The notes: a model not told the origin generated them from the letters alone. 19,832 bases of DNA from Lachnospiraceae bacterium UBA938 (GCA_002293475.1 DBDG01000008.1:1-19832), one strand, 5' to 3'; numbered from the stretch's first letter, positions 1 through 7,649 are shown. Numbers and translations: made by a program.

Positions 1-34
1 TGTATTTATGTTGCATAGTGTATATTGCGTTATT

Positions 35-697
35 TTATGTATTTATTCCGGTCGTTAGCACCGTTCGTAAGTCGTTGATGATTCCCCGGATGCGTTCAAA
101 TTCCATCTGCATGCTTACCTGATTAACAATCATGCGGGCGGACAGCGGGCATATCTCGGCTAGGACTTCTAGGCCGTTCTCGCGCAAAGTACCGCCGGTT
201 TCGACGATATCAACTATAACATCGCTTAATTCCACGATAGGACCCAGCTCCACCGAGCCGTTCAGCTTGATGATATCGACGGTCTGGTGCTTTTTATTAT
301 AAAAATAGTCTTTTGCAATGTTGGGGTATTTGCTTGCCACCCGGATCATCTGATGGTGTTTTAGCAGTTTGGCGGCGGAAGCCGGTCCGCACACACACAT
401 CCGGCACTTTCCCAGCTGCAGATCCAGCACCTCATAGACGCGGCGGTTTTCCTCCATCAGGACATCCTTTCCCGCCACGCCGATATCGGCGGCGCCATGC
501 TCTACATAGGTCGGCACGTCCGGCCCTTTGGCAAGAAAAAAGCGCAGTTTCCGCTCTTCATTTACAAAAATCAGTTTACGGGAATTCTTATCTTTGATTT
601 CTTCGCAGGTAATCCCTATCTGTTCCAGCAGTTCCAGGGTCTGATAGGCCAACCGGCCTTTACTCAGGGCAAAGGTAAGGTAACGCTCCTTCCTCAT
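35..697 (-). CDS. hisG: ATP phosphoribosyltransferase catalytic subunit, short form
   Basis: Catalyses the first step of histidine synthesis, joining ATP and PRPP to give phosphoribosyl-ATP in the cytoplasm. The 220-residue product is the short form, which lacks the C-terminal regulatory domain and needs HisZ for activity. Seen in the sequence: N-terminal FALSKGRL near residues 9-16, and the PRPP-binding loop ELSDVIVDIVETGGTL at about 156-171. The ATG is preceded by AAGGAGGTCC, which lies inside the last codons of hisZ, and the start overlaps the hisZ stop as ATGA, so translational coupling is likely. The stop is only 34 bases from the window edge; other his genes may follow outside. Identity is very secure from length, motif and partner gene. 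Confidence 0.96.
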   Translation of the reverse strand: MRKERYLTFALSKGRLAYQTLELLEQIGITCEEIKDKNSRKLIFVNEERKLRFFLAKGPDVPTYVEHGAADIGVAGKDVLMEENRRVYEVLDLQLGKCRMCVCGPASAAKLLKHHQMIRVASKYPNIAKDYFYNKKHQTVDIIKLNGSVELGPIVELSDVIVDIVETGGTLRENGLEVLAEICPLSARMIVNQVSMQMEFERIRGIINDLRTVLTTGINT

Positions 698-1812
698 CGC
701 GGACCTCCTTCCGGCAGCAGCGCCACCTTGCTGCCGTTAAGGCGGCCGGCCCGGGCTTTTTCCAAGGCTTCTTTATAATTGTTTTTATTGTAGGTGACCT
801 TCTGAATCTCGTCAATAGGTATGGCTGTTTTCTGTCTGGTGAGGGCTGACATCAGATGATCAATTACGATAACCGAGCCGACCGCCGGAGCCGTTTTTCC
901 GAATCTGCCAAGCAGGTTGTCATAGCGGCCGCCCTTGACGATCACATCGCCGATGCCATAAGCATAAGCCTTAAAGATGACCCCGGTATAGTAATTATAC
1001 CGGCTCAACATTCCCAGATCAAAGGATATGTATTGTGCAACGCCATAATCGCCAAGAACTTCATAAAGCTTATCAAGCCGGTTAATGGCATCTTTGGAAC
1101 GCTGATTGTCAGCCTGTTCCTTGGCTGGCTGCAGGACTTCTGCCGAACCGAACAGATCGGTGATGCCAATCAGCATATGGCGGTGGAGTTGGTCAACCCC
1201 TTTAGATACCAGCAGGTCATCAGCTCCGAAAATGTTTTTGCCGGAGATAAAGTCCCGCAGTTCCAGTTCGGTCTCTTCATCCAAACCGGCCTGGGCGCAC
1301 ATGCCCTTAAAGTATTCCACCTGACCGATGCTGATCTGAAATTCTTTCAAGCCCACCGCTAAAAGCGATTCGATGACCAAGGCGATAATCTCGCCGTCAG
1401 CCTCCACGCCGGCATCATTGATCAGTTCGGTTCCCATCTCCGTCAATTCTTTTAATTTTCCCTGTAGGCTGGAAGTATTGGTAAAGGTATTACCCTGATA
1501 GCAGAAACGTAGCGGCATGTCACCCTCACTGAAGTATTTGGCGGCACATCTGGCCATCGGCGGAGTGAAGTCGGGACGGAGAACCAAGGTGTTGCCTTCG
1601 CTGTCAAAGAATTTGTATAGTTCCCGGGACGGCGTGGTGCCTACTTCGCGGGAAAACACATCGAAAAATTCAAAGGTCGGGGTCTGGATGTCTTCATAGC
1701 CATAAAGGCCAAACTGTCTGCGGATCAGGCTCTCGACGTAGAGCTTCTTAGCATATTCGGCACCGTATATGTCTCTTACTCCTTCGGGAGTATGGAGCAG
1801 ATTTATTTTCAT
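694..1812 (-). CDS. hisZ: ATP phosphoribosyltransferase regulatory subunit HisZ
   Basis: A histidyl-tRNA synthetase paralogue that has no aminoacylation role; in this family it forms a hetero-octamer with short HisG and confers activity and histidine feedback. The 372-residue protein shows the class II synthetase core: the motif-2-like LRPDFTPPMAR at about 78-88, YYTGVIFKAY at about 274-283 and the motif-3-like KGGRYDNLLGRFG at about 293-305. A true HisRS would be about 420 residues or more with a full anticodon-binding domain; here only a short tail follows residue 330. Together with the directly downstream short hisG this favours HisZ over HisRS. The start ATG has GGAGG upstream with suitable spacing. 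The TGA stop overlaps the hisG ATG by four bases. Confidence 0.95.
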   Translation of the reverse strand: MKINLLHTPEGVRDIYGAEYAKKLYVESLIRRQFGLYGYEDIQTPTFEFFDVFSREVGTTPSRELYKFFDSEGNTLVLRPDFTPPMARCAAKYFSEGDMPLRFCYQGNTFTNTSSLQGKLKELTEMGTELINDAGVEADGEIIALVIESLLAVGLKEFQISIGQVEYFKGMCAQAGLDEETELELRDFISGKNIFGADDLLVSKGVDQLHRHMLIGITDLFGSAEVLQPAKEQADNQRSKDAINRLDKLYEVLGDYGVAQYISFDLGMLSRYNYYTGVIFKAYAYGIGDVIVKGGRYDNLLGRFGKTAPAVGSVIVIDHLMSALTRQKTAIPIDEIQKVTYNKNNYKEALEKARAGRLNGSKVALLPEGGPR

Positions 1813-1892
1813 GGGAAAGCCTCCGGTCTTATCGGTTTATTAATTCATTTAACGTTTCTGTGCAATATGAAGTGTCGCGTTAAATTAACTGT

Positions 1893-1921
1893 AGTATATA
1901 ATAGCACAGGTTTGTTGTCAA
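1893..1921 (-). promoter_or_regulatory. Sigma-A-type promoter of hisZG
   Basis: On the minus strand TTGACA (1916-1921) is followed by a 17-base spacer and TATACT (1893-1898), about 80 bases upstream of the hisZ start. This is a near-consensus vegetative promoter in the right place and orientation. The odd palindrome GTTAATTTAAC (1879-1889 on the minus strand) sits at the expected transcription start and could be an operator. The leader of roughly 75 bases is too short for a T-box, and none is visible. Confidence 0.7.
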
Positions 1922-2153
1922 ATAAATTGCGGACAGCACCCAACCGGCACTGCCCTATATAAAGTATTGGGTAGCGTTCAAAGATGGGGTGGGCAGATTT
2001 TATTTACAAATTAGCAATTCTTATATCCATAATTATACATTCAAAATGACGGTTTTTAAATGGGTGAAAAAGCTACATAAGCAGTAGATAACGTGTTTCG
2101 TCAAGCACATTACTAAAGTACGGCGCTTGCTGTTTGCTTTGAAAGCCGTATAT
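1922..2153. other. Gap between hisZ promoter and recU
   Basis: With the hisZ leader this is a 341-bp gap without a credible gene. Two hairpins can be drawn downstream of recU on its strand: CAAGCGC/GTGCTTG arms at 2123-2129 and 2102-2108 with one G-T pair and a partly self-pairing loop, and a weak CTAC/GTAG stem (2073-2087) followed by five T residues on the minus strand. The second could be a poor terminator. No tRNA or recognised riboswitch was seen. Confidence 0.4.
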
Positions 2154-2684
2154 CTACCGCCCACTCAGATCTAATTGAATCATATCCAGATAAGGAACCA
2201 GAACCCCATGCTGTTTCGGCAAGACAAACTGAAGCTCCAGTTCATCATAGCGAAAGCTCTTCTTACCGCCACCTAACATACGTTCCCAGAAAAAGCGGAG
2301 CCTTTGATAAGTCAGATAGTAAAAATGATCTTTATGGGTATAAAAAATCAGGAAAAAAGCGATGCCTCCCTGCGCTTCGAACTGTTCCATGAACTTCACC
2401 TGATGTTCGTGGATATTCTGAAGGGCATAGGTATCGCTTCCACATTCTTTGGCATCAAAGCATACCGGTATTCCCTGAACCGCCCCGATGTAATCCACCG
2501 TGCTCTTCTGCTCGAAATAAGCCAGCGTAATATGCCGGGTTTCCTTGTCAATATGGACGGGGGTGATCGGGGTCGGGATTTTCTGGATCAGCGCCAGGCC
2601 GTTTTCCGCGTATTTTTCATTGGTACGGTTGATCATATCCTCCAAGGTGGAGCCTCTTAAGCCGCGGGAATTCCAAGTTGCCAT
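2154..2684 (-). CDS. recU: Holliday junction resolvase RecU
   Basis: RecU is the Firmicutes dimeric nuclease that cleaves four-way junctions during recombination and repair, acting with RuvAB and RecA on DNA. The 176-residue product starts with the family-typical WNSRGLRGSTLEDMIN (residues 4-19), followed by the nuclease core: KSTVDYIG (60-67) and CFDAKE (75-80). D64 and K79 match the metal-binding and catalytic residues of the family; D77 stands where Bacillus RecU has Glu (FEAK). It is shorter at the N terminus than the roughly 200-residue Bacillus protein. The gene begins three bases after the pseudouridine synthase stop, and its SD (AAGGGC) lies in the last codons of that gene, so the two are surely co-transcribed. 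In Bacillus recU sits beside a penicillin-binding protein gene, so this context differs. Confidence 0.92.
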   Translation of the reverse strand: MATWNSRGLRGSTLEDMINRTNEKYAENGLALIQKIPTPITPVHIDKETRHITLAYFEQKSTVDYIGAVQGIPVCFDAKECGSDTYALQNIHEHQVKFMEQFEAQGGIAFFLIFYTHKDHFYYLTYQRLRFFWERMLGGGKKSFRYDELELQFVLPKQHGVLVPYLDMIQLDLSGR

Positions 2685-2687
2685 ATA

Positions 2688-3671
2688 TCATTGCCCTTTC
2701 GGTTCATCTGATGCCTGAATCCGCCGGAAGACTGCCGGCAGGTCGGCAATTACACGCAGTCCTGACATTTCTTTAAATATCCCGCTCATCGCCGGGAATT
2801 CCAGCCGGTATGCGTGGAGCAGCTGGCTTTGTACCTGATAGCTTTTTTTATAGAGATCATTTATATCCTTATCACCATATTTATAATCACCGATCAAGGG
2901 GTGGCCGATAGAAGCCAGATGGGCACGGATCTGATGGGTCTTGCCGGTAATCAGTTCTACTTCCAGCAAGGTGCGTTCAAAACCGATTTGAAGCGGCTGA
3001 TAGCGGGTCACGATGCTCTTGCCTATTGACTCAACCTTAACTTTGTTCTGTTCACGGTTCTTGCTCAGGCCACCGCTCAGCTCACCGGCACTTAATATCT
3101 GTCCTTTAACATAAAGCCGGTAATACTTGTGAATCTTCCGTTCTTTGAGAAGGCGGCTCATCTCCTGGCTTCCGGCCAGCGTTTTGGCACAGATGACAAT
3201 GCCGCTGGTATTGCGGTCCAGCCGGTTACATACCGAAGGCCGGAAAGTAAGCAGTTCATCCGTGGTTATCTGCCCTTGTTCCAGCAGATATCCGCCCAGC
3301 CACTCATTTAGGGAGAGATCGCCGGGGCAAGCTTTCTGGCTCAGTATTCCCGCCGGCTTGTTAACCAGCAAGATGTGCTTGTTCTCGTATAGAACCGGTA
3401 TTGGCTCCCAATTCTGGTAAGCATCATAATAGCTAGGAAGCACTTGTGATTTACCTTTAAACTTTTCCAAGGTTTCGTCTGATAGAAACAGGCAGACCGC
3501 ATCGCCTAGCGCCAGCTTTTCATTGCCGGCGGCTTTTTTCCCGTTTAAAGTGATGTTTTTCTTGCGCAGCATCTTATAAATAAAACTGTCGCCGGCTTCC
3601 GGCAAAAATTTGTGCAGAAACTTGTCCAGCCGCTGACCGGCTTCTCTTTCTAGGATAACTTTTTCCAGCAT
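2688..3671 (-). CDS. RluA-family rRNA pseudouridine synthase (RluC/RluD-like)
   Basis: Converts specific uridines of structured RNA, most likely 23S rRNA, to pseudouridine. The 327-residue protein has an N-terminal S4 RNA-binding domain (about residues 13-68, with AGQRLDKFLHKFLP and ITLNGKKA), then the synthase domain from about 95. The signature NRLDRNTSGIVI (149-160) carries the catalytic Asp152; TGKTHQIRAHLASIGHPLIGD (242-262) is the second family motif. Residues 111-120 match the SQ-type loop seen in many clostridial members. The exact target uridine cannot be told from sequence. The start has only a weak, close AAGG. It lies 40 bases downstream of a tandem repeat and is followed immediately by recU. 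Confidence 0.92.
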   Translation of the reverse strand: MLEKVILEREAGQRLDKFLHKFLPEAGDSFIYKMLRKKNITLNGKKAAGNEKLALGDAVCLFLSDETLEKFKGKSQVLPSYYDAYQNWEPIPVLYENKHILLVNKPAGILSQKACPGDLSLNEWLGGYLLEQGQITTDELLTFRPSVCNRLDRNTSGIVICAKTLAGSQEMSRLLKERKIHKYYRLYVKGQILSAGELSGGLSKNREQNKVKVESIGKSIVTRYQPLQIGFERTLLEVELITGKTHQIRAHLASIGHPLIGDYKYGDKDINDLYKKSYQVQSQLLHAYRLEFPAMSGIFKEMSGLRVIADLPAVFRRIQASDEPKGQ

Positions 3672-3710
3672 AACCTTGCTTTCATATTGTTGTTTTATGA
3701 GATGACCTTG

Positions 3711-3815
3711 ATAATGATATGGCTTATAATAATATGGCTTATAATAATATGGCTTATAATAATATGGCTTATAATAATATGGCTTATAATAATATGGCTT
3801 ATAATGATATGGCTT
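3711..3815. repeat. 15-bp minisatellite, seven perfect-phase copies
   Basis: The unit ATAATAATATGGCTT repeats seven times without any change of phase from 3711 to 3815. The first and last copies carry G at position 6 (ATAATGATATGGCTT) and the five inner ones are identical. The rightmost copy supplies the last codons and the stop of the membrane-protein gene, and every further unit contains an in-frame TAA in that reading frame. The array ends 40 bases upstream of the pseudouridine synthase start. There is no spacer variety, so it is not a CRISPR. Confidence 0.97.
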
Positions 3816-4395
3816 TCATTACATTGATAATATTTGCTTCCCGATCTGGGCTGTTGGCCGTATCGTTCTGCGGGTCGTACTGATAATGAAGTTCAGCAAT
3901 CCGTTCACAATATTCATCAGGATCACGAAATATCTTCACCTCAATATCCTTTAAGTCTTGCTGCTTAAGATAGGTTTTCAAATGCTTCTCACACTCCTGG
4001 CAATCACACTGGTTAGCTTCTGAGAACCCGATTAACAGCTGGTTCATCAACATCATATGGCTGATCTGATAATTCCTCTCATATGAGGTAAAATAAAAAT
4101 CATAGTAATGGTGAAAATTTTCACCGCTTTCTATGATCCTAGCCCTTAAGACTGCCGAGCAGCCTTTAGCCTTCAAGAACATTATGGCACTTACCATACT
4201 TTTCGATGCCGGCAGAAATCCTAATACCGCCACGATGGTGAGAATATTCCGGATGCTCCTGCCATTATAGAAATACCCTGCCAACAGAATACTTAAGGAT
4301 AAACCATAAAGAATCACTGCCTGCAATATGGCTGTTTTCCTTGTATAAGCAATATAGCCAAAATCTCCTTTACGGATTTTCTCTCTTTTCTTCAT
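3799..4395 (-). CDS. Two-helix membrane protein with CxCxxC motif, unknown family
   Basis: I do not recognise this 198-residue protein. It starts with a basic cytoplasmic-type segment (KKREKIRKGD), then two hydrophobic helices at about residues 22-42 and 49-73, followed by a soluble C-terminal part of about 120 residues. That part contains a cysteine cluster C130-x-C132-x2-C135, with another Cys at 163, which might bind metal or be redox active; this is inference. The last residues are encoded by the first unit of the 15-bp tandem repeat, so the C terminus may be recent and could vary between strains. The gene follows the HAD phosphatase gene by 28 bases on the same strand and probably shares its promoter. 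Start supported by a GGAGGAT-like site before the ATG. Confidence 0.75.
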   Translation of the reverse strand: MKKREKIRKGDFGYIAYTRKTAILQAVILYGLSLSILLAGYFYNGRSIRNILTIVAVLGFLPASKSMVSAIMFLKAKGCSAVLRARIIESGENFHHYYDFYFTSYERNYQISHMMLMNQLLIGFSEANQCDCQECEKHLKTYLKQQDLKDIEVKIFRDPDEYCERIAELHYQYDPQNDTANSPDREANIINVMKAISL

Positions 4396-4423
4396 TTATC
4401 CTCCGTATGCTAATTCCTAGTTT

Positions 4424-5080
4424 TTAAATACGCGGTATCTCATCATAATGGCGGATATAATAATCACATAGCCGGATTTTTTCTTCCCGCTGTGAAACGG
4501 AGTATTCGTCATCCACGCCGCATACCGTCATTCCGGCCGCCTTGCCGGCCATAATCCCCGGAATAATGTCTTCAAATACCAGACAGCGTTCCGGGTCAGC
4601 CCGAAGCTCGCTGGCTACCATCTGATAAACATCCGGAGCCGGTTTCCCCCGCTTTACATCGCATGATGTCTTGATGACCGCAAAAAAATCGTGCAGGCCG
4701 TGTACATCCGCCACTCTTTTGGCCAGTTCTACGGAATTGCTGGTAGCAATCCCCATCTTAAGGTTTTTTTTCTTGGCATAATGCAGAAAATCAACCGCTC
4801 CGGGCTTCATCGGCACCTGTGTGCTATACTTTTCCCAAGCCAGTTCATTCCAATGCCTTTTGATTGTTTCTACATCATCGGGGATCAGAAAACGCTCTTT
4901 AAAATAACTAGCAGTTTCGGTGAAGCCTTTACCCTCAATCTGTAATTGGATATCGTCAGGTGTCTCAATATCAAACTGCCGCAGATATTCCCGGTCTATT
5001 TCCTTCCAGATCCACATGGAATCTACCAAGGTACCGTCCAGATCAAAAATCAGGGCCTCGATGTCTTTCAGCATGTTCAT
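4424..5080 (-). CDS. HAD-superfamily hydrolase, beta-phosphoglucomutase-like
   Basis: A 218-residue Mg-dependent phosphatase or phosphomutase of HAD subfamily IA with a helical cap. All four HAD motifs are visible: motif I FDLDGTLVDS (12-21, nucleophile Asp13 and acid/base Asp15), motif II ATSNS (112-116), motif III Lys146 in GKPAPDVY, and motif IV FEDIIPG (169-175). The cap occupies about residues 20-90. Substrate cannot be inferred; sugar or nucleotide phosphates are typical. Two starts are possible: ATG at 5080, or ATG two codons later (5074), which has better spacing to the AGGAAGG site. It is the first gene of a minus-strand group and has its own promoter in the divergent region with ylbJ. 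Confidence 0.88.
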   Translation of the reverse strand: MNMLKDIEALIFDLDGTLVDSMWIWKEIDREYLRQFDIETPDDIQLQIEGKGFTETASYFKERFLIPDDVETIKRHWNELAWEKYSTQVPMKPGAVDFLHYAKKKNLKMGIATSNSVELAKRVADVHGLHDFFAVIKTSCDVKRGKPAPDVYQMVASELRADPERCLVFEDIIPGIMAGKAAGMTVCGVDDEYSVSQREEKIRLCDYYIRHYDEIPRI

Positions 5081-5132
5081 AACCTTCCTGCCCTATCTAT
5101 AAATTGCTAGGCCTGTTCGATTTATCCAGAAA

Positions 5133-5161
5133 AGCATACCATGATTAATCAGATAAATCAA
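5133..5161 (-). promoter_or_regulatory. Candidate promoter of the HAD gene group
   Basis: On the minus strand TTGATT (5156-5161), a 17-base spacer and TATGCT (5133-5138) with an extended TG before it. The perfect 10-bp palindrome TGATTAATCA (5142-5151) lies within the spacer and could bind a regulator. Position and strength suit the HAD gene that starts at 5080. Confidence 0.5.
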
Positions 5162-5170
5162 TCGCGAATT

Positions 5171-5200
5171 GAATAACGGGATCACGGGCAGCATACACAT
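5171..5200 (+). promoter_or_regulatory. Candidate sigma-E-type sporulation promoter of ylbJ
   Basis: GAATAAC (5171-5177), a 14-base spacer and CATACACA (5192-5199) resemble the mother-cell sigma-E elements (-35 kmATATT, -10 CATACAnT) known from Bacillus, 28 bases before the ylbJ start. ylbJ is sigma-E dependent in B. subtilis, so the match is biologically consistent, but short degenerate motifs also occur by chance. Confidence 0.4.
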
Positions 5201-5227
5201 AAGTTAACAGGATGTCTGAAAGAGCTG

Positions 5228-6127
5228 ATGATGAAGAAAACAGTATATACAGCTTTATTTTTATTGATATCGGCCCTGCTCCTGCTCTATCCCTCCGAAT
5301 GTGTCGTATTTGCCCTCTCAGGACTGAATCTGTGGTTCCAGAAAATGGTTCCTTCCCTGCTTCCTTTTATGATTCTATCCGGTATGATGATCCGGATGAA
5401 GCTGACGGATAAAATCGTTTTTCTGATACGTCCGCTGCTTAAGCCTTTATTGCGTCTACGCCCTACTTTGCTTTATGCTATTGTTGTCGGTTTTCTATGC
5501 GGTTTTCCGATGGGTGCCCGCGCAGTGGCCGATCTATATGAGCGGAGAATGATCAGTAAGCCGGAAGCGACTTACCTGCTGGCTTTCTGCAATAACATCG
5601 GCCCTGTCTACTTCCTAGGCTTTGCCTTTCCGGCATTGTCGCTTAAAGGGAGCCTGCCATATCTTTTCGGCATGTACGGGCTGCCGCTTATCTATGGCAT
5701 CATTTTGCGTTTTACGGTTTACCGGAATTATCTGGCGCCTACGGTAAGGGCGCCTGGAAAAGAAGTGCCCGCAATGGGGCTGACGGCGGCACTGGATGAA
5801 TCCGTGATCGCCGGTATGGAAGGCATTACTCGCTTGGGCGGATATATGATATTCTTTAATCTGCTTAATATCATTCCCTTTATATTAATGAAAAAAAACC
5901 GTTTTAACGCTATTTTCAGCTGTTTTCTGGAGATTACCGGCGGCATCCAGGCTGTCGGCCACAGCCATCCATATGGAGCCCTGATCCTTTTATCCTTTGG
6001 CGGCCTGTCCTGTCTGGCGCAGACTAACAGCTGTATCAGAAATACCGATCTTTCCTTCCGTTCCTATCTTGTCCATAAGCTCATCATCACAATGATAACC
6101 GGGTGCTACTATTTGATGTTTGTCTAA
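5228..6127 (+). CDS. ylbJ: Sporulation integral membrane protein YlbJ
   Basis: A polytopic membrane protein of the nucleoside-recognition/gate fold, needed for spore cortex formation in Bacillus; its transported molecule is unknown. The 299-residue product has about seven hydrophobic segments and the family hallmarks GFLCGFPMGARAVADLY (88-104), LLAFCNNIGPVYFLGF (117-132), EITGGI (235-240) and SFGGLSCLAQ (256-265). It is shorter than the roughly 400-residue Bacillus protein. Context supports the name: in Bacillus ylbJ lies next to coaD and rsmD, which are present here 2.3 kb away on the opposite strand. Two adjacent ATG codons are possible starts; the SD is weak. The stop lies eight bases from the convergent amidase stop, with no clear terminator between them. 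Confidence 0.85.
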   Translation: MMKKTVYTALFLLISALLLLYPSECVVFALSGLNLWFQKMVPSLLPFMILSGMMIRMKLTDKIVFLIRPLLKPLLRLRPTLLYAIVVGFLCGFPMGARAVADLYERRMISKPEATYLLAFCNNIGPVYFLGFAFPALSLKGSLPYLFGMYGLPLIYGIILRFTVYRNYLAPTVRAPGKEVPAMGLTAALDESVIAGMEGITRLGGYMIFFNLLNIIPFILMKKNRFNAIFSCFLEITGGIQAVGHSHPYGALILLSFGGLSCLAQTNSCIRNTDLSFRSYLVHKLIITMITGCYYLMFV

Positions 6128-6135
6128 CGGTAAGA

Positions 6136-7587
6136 TCACTGATCATTTTGCTTGCTTTTGTTACCGGTCGTATCTTTTCTTCGCTTTTTTCTGCTGCTTT
6201 GATTTTTATATATCTTTCGCGCCATAATAATTCTGGCCACTAATATCATTAATACCAGAAACATAAGGCTGATTATGATTATTATTATAAAGAAAACATA
6301 TGTGTCACGGCCGAGCTGTTCCTTGCTGGCATGGAGTTCAGCGGCAAGTTCATCCAAAGACTGCTCCTTCAGTTTTGTATCGCTCCGGTCTTTTGCTGTT
6401 ATCTTAGCTTCAGTATTGATATCCGCTTGCTTATCTGCCTCCGTCCCGTCGTCCCCTAAATCGGCTCCGGTATCTGGATCTATATCTATATTGCTTTCAT
6501 CCGTTTTATCTATTTCCGTTTCCGCTTCTTCATCAACATTCATTATATCGGGAAGTGCCGATATCTCTATCATGTTACTTACGGTAACCTGATCAAAGGC
6601 ATTATGGGCTTCGACACAGATCAACAGGTTCTGCTCAAAAGGGAGCATGACTTTGAAAGAGATGGTGGTTTCCGCCTCCGGAAACGGTATAAGCGGCACA
6701 TAGCTCTGCCCGCCGTCAAGGCTGTATGAATAATACAATATCCGGCTGTCATAATCTTGGGAAGTAAGCGTAAATGACGCTTCGCCGGCAGTTTCATCCA
6801 GATGGTCCATTTGCAGGTCGCAGACATCAGGCGGGGAGAGATCCGGTTTCACGGCCGACACCGGAACCGCAACCTCCGGAACCGGATAGTCGCTGTAGTC
6901 AGCTCCCAGTTCTTCGGAACGGAGCCGGAAATACTTTGCCGCCGCCGTGGCATCCAGCCGCCCGAATTCTTTCAGCTGAGCCGCATCACGGGCATAAAAC
7001 GGATGATCTTGTCCCTGATCCAGATGGCAATGCTCGATCAAAATGGCATTGACGCCCAGTTCCCGGCTTTCTCTGATAATACCGTAGTAATCTTCTCCGC
7101 TGTCATTCAATCTGGTCTTGATGCCACGGGAATAGAGCCCTAAGTCAGTCAGCATGTCCATTTCAATCTGGGCAAAAGCATGACCTTGGGCATAGTATTG
7201 GTCAAAAGCCGATATCCAAACCTCGGCGCCATAATAATTGTGCCATTGCGACATATTAAAATGCAGGCTAAACAGAATATCCGCGTTTTTGTCCTTGGCA
7301 AATTCCGCCCTTTCGATCAGTTCCATTTCCACATCCGCTGATTCATGGGTCAAGTAAACGGTGACGCCTTCGTATTTTTCCAGTTCTTCTTTCATGGCTC
7401 TGGCTACTGCCATATTCATGTATTTTTCGGTATACTCGCGGTATTCGGCACCGAGGTTTTCGCCGCCATGCCCAGGATCAATCACAATTATAACCGGCTC
7501 GTCCGCCCGAACTAAAGGAACGTAGAAGGCCAGCATAAGGCATAGACCGAGCATGGTACTTCCGATTATTTTCACTAAACCGCGCAT
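6136..7587 (-). CDS. Membrane-tethered N-acetylmuramoyl-L-alanine amidase (Amidase_3)
   Basis: Zinc amidase that cuts the bond between MurNAc and L-Ala in peptidoglycan outside the membrane. Numbered from the ATG at 7587 (483 residues): signal sequence 1-27 (basic start, hydrophobic core, then VRADEP); Amidase_3 domain about 30-225 with zinc ligands His40 (IDPGHGG), Glu54 and His109 (FSLHFN) and catalytic Glu185 (LIEHCHLD). A beta-sandwich-like part covers about 250-345, then an acidic Asp/Glu/Thr-rich linker to about 400, a helical patch, a poly-Ile transmembrane segment (about 430-453) and a very basic tail. The C-terminal anchor is unusual for this enzyme class. A TTG start at 7641 with AAGGGG upstream is an alternative that would add 18 residues before the signal sequence. 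Confidence 0.9.
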   Translation of the reverse strand: MRGLVKIIGSTMLGLCLMLAFYVPLVRADEPVIIVIDPGHGGENLGAEYREYTEKYMNMAVARAMKEELEKYEGVTVYLTHESADVEMELIERAEFAKDKNADILFSLHFNMSQWHNYYGAEVWISAFDQYYAQGHAFAQIEMDMLTDLGLYSRGIKTRLNDSGEDYYGIIRESRELGVNAILIEHCHLDQGQDHPFYARDAAQLKEFGRLDATAAAKYFRLRSEELGADYSDYPVPEVAVPVSAVKPDLSPPDVCDLQMDHLDETAGEASFTLTSQDYDSRILYYSYSLDGGQSYVPLIPFPEAETTISFKVMLPFEQNLLICVEAHNAFDQVTVSNMIEISALPDIMNVDEEAETEIDKTDESNIDIDPDTGADLGDDGTEADKQADINTEAKITAKDRSDTKLKEQSLDELAAELHASKEQLGRDTYVFFIIIIIISLMFLVLMILVARIIMARKIYKNQSSRKKRRKDTTGNKSKQNDQ

Positions 7588-7649
7588 GGTATTTCCGACT
7601 GTTGGCAATAAATATGGCCGGTTTGACACTTTTCCTATCAATCTGCTAT

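Noticed and set aside
694..1812. Histidyl-tRNA synthetase (hisS) instead of hisZ
   Set aside because: Too short, lacks a full anticodon-binding domain, and is directly coupled to short-form hisG.
1813..2153. Possible T-box or other riboswitch before the his genes
   Set aside because: The leader after the promoter is only about 75 bases and lacks the T-box consensus; the rest lies upstream of the promoter.
3711..3815. Possible CRISPR array
   Set aside because: The copies are contiguous 15-mers without spacers, and no cas genes are present.
5212..5412. Short plus-strand ORF overlapping the ylbJ start
   Set aside because: Out of frame with ylbJ and inside its conserved coding sequence; no supporting SD.
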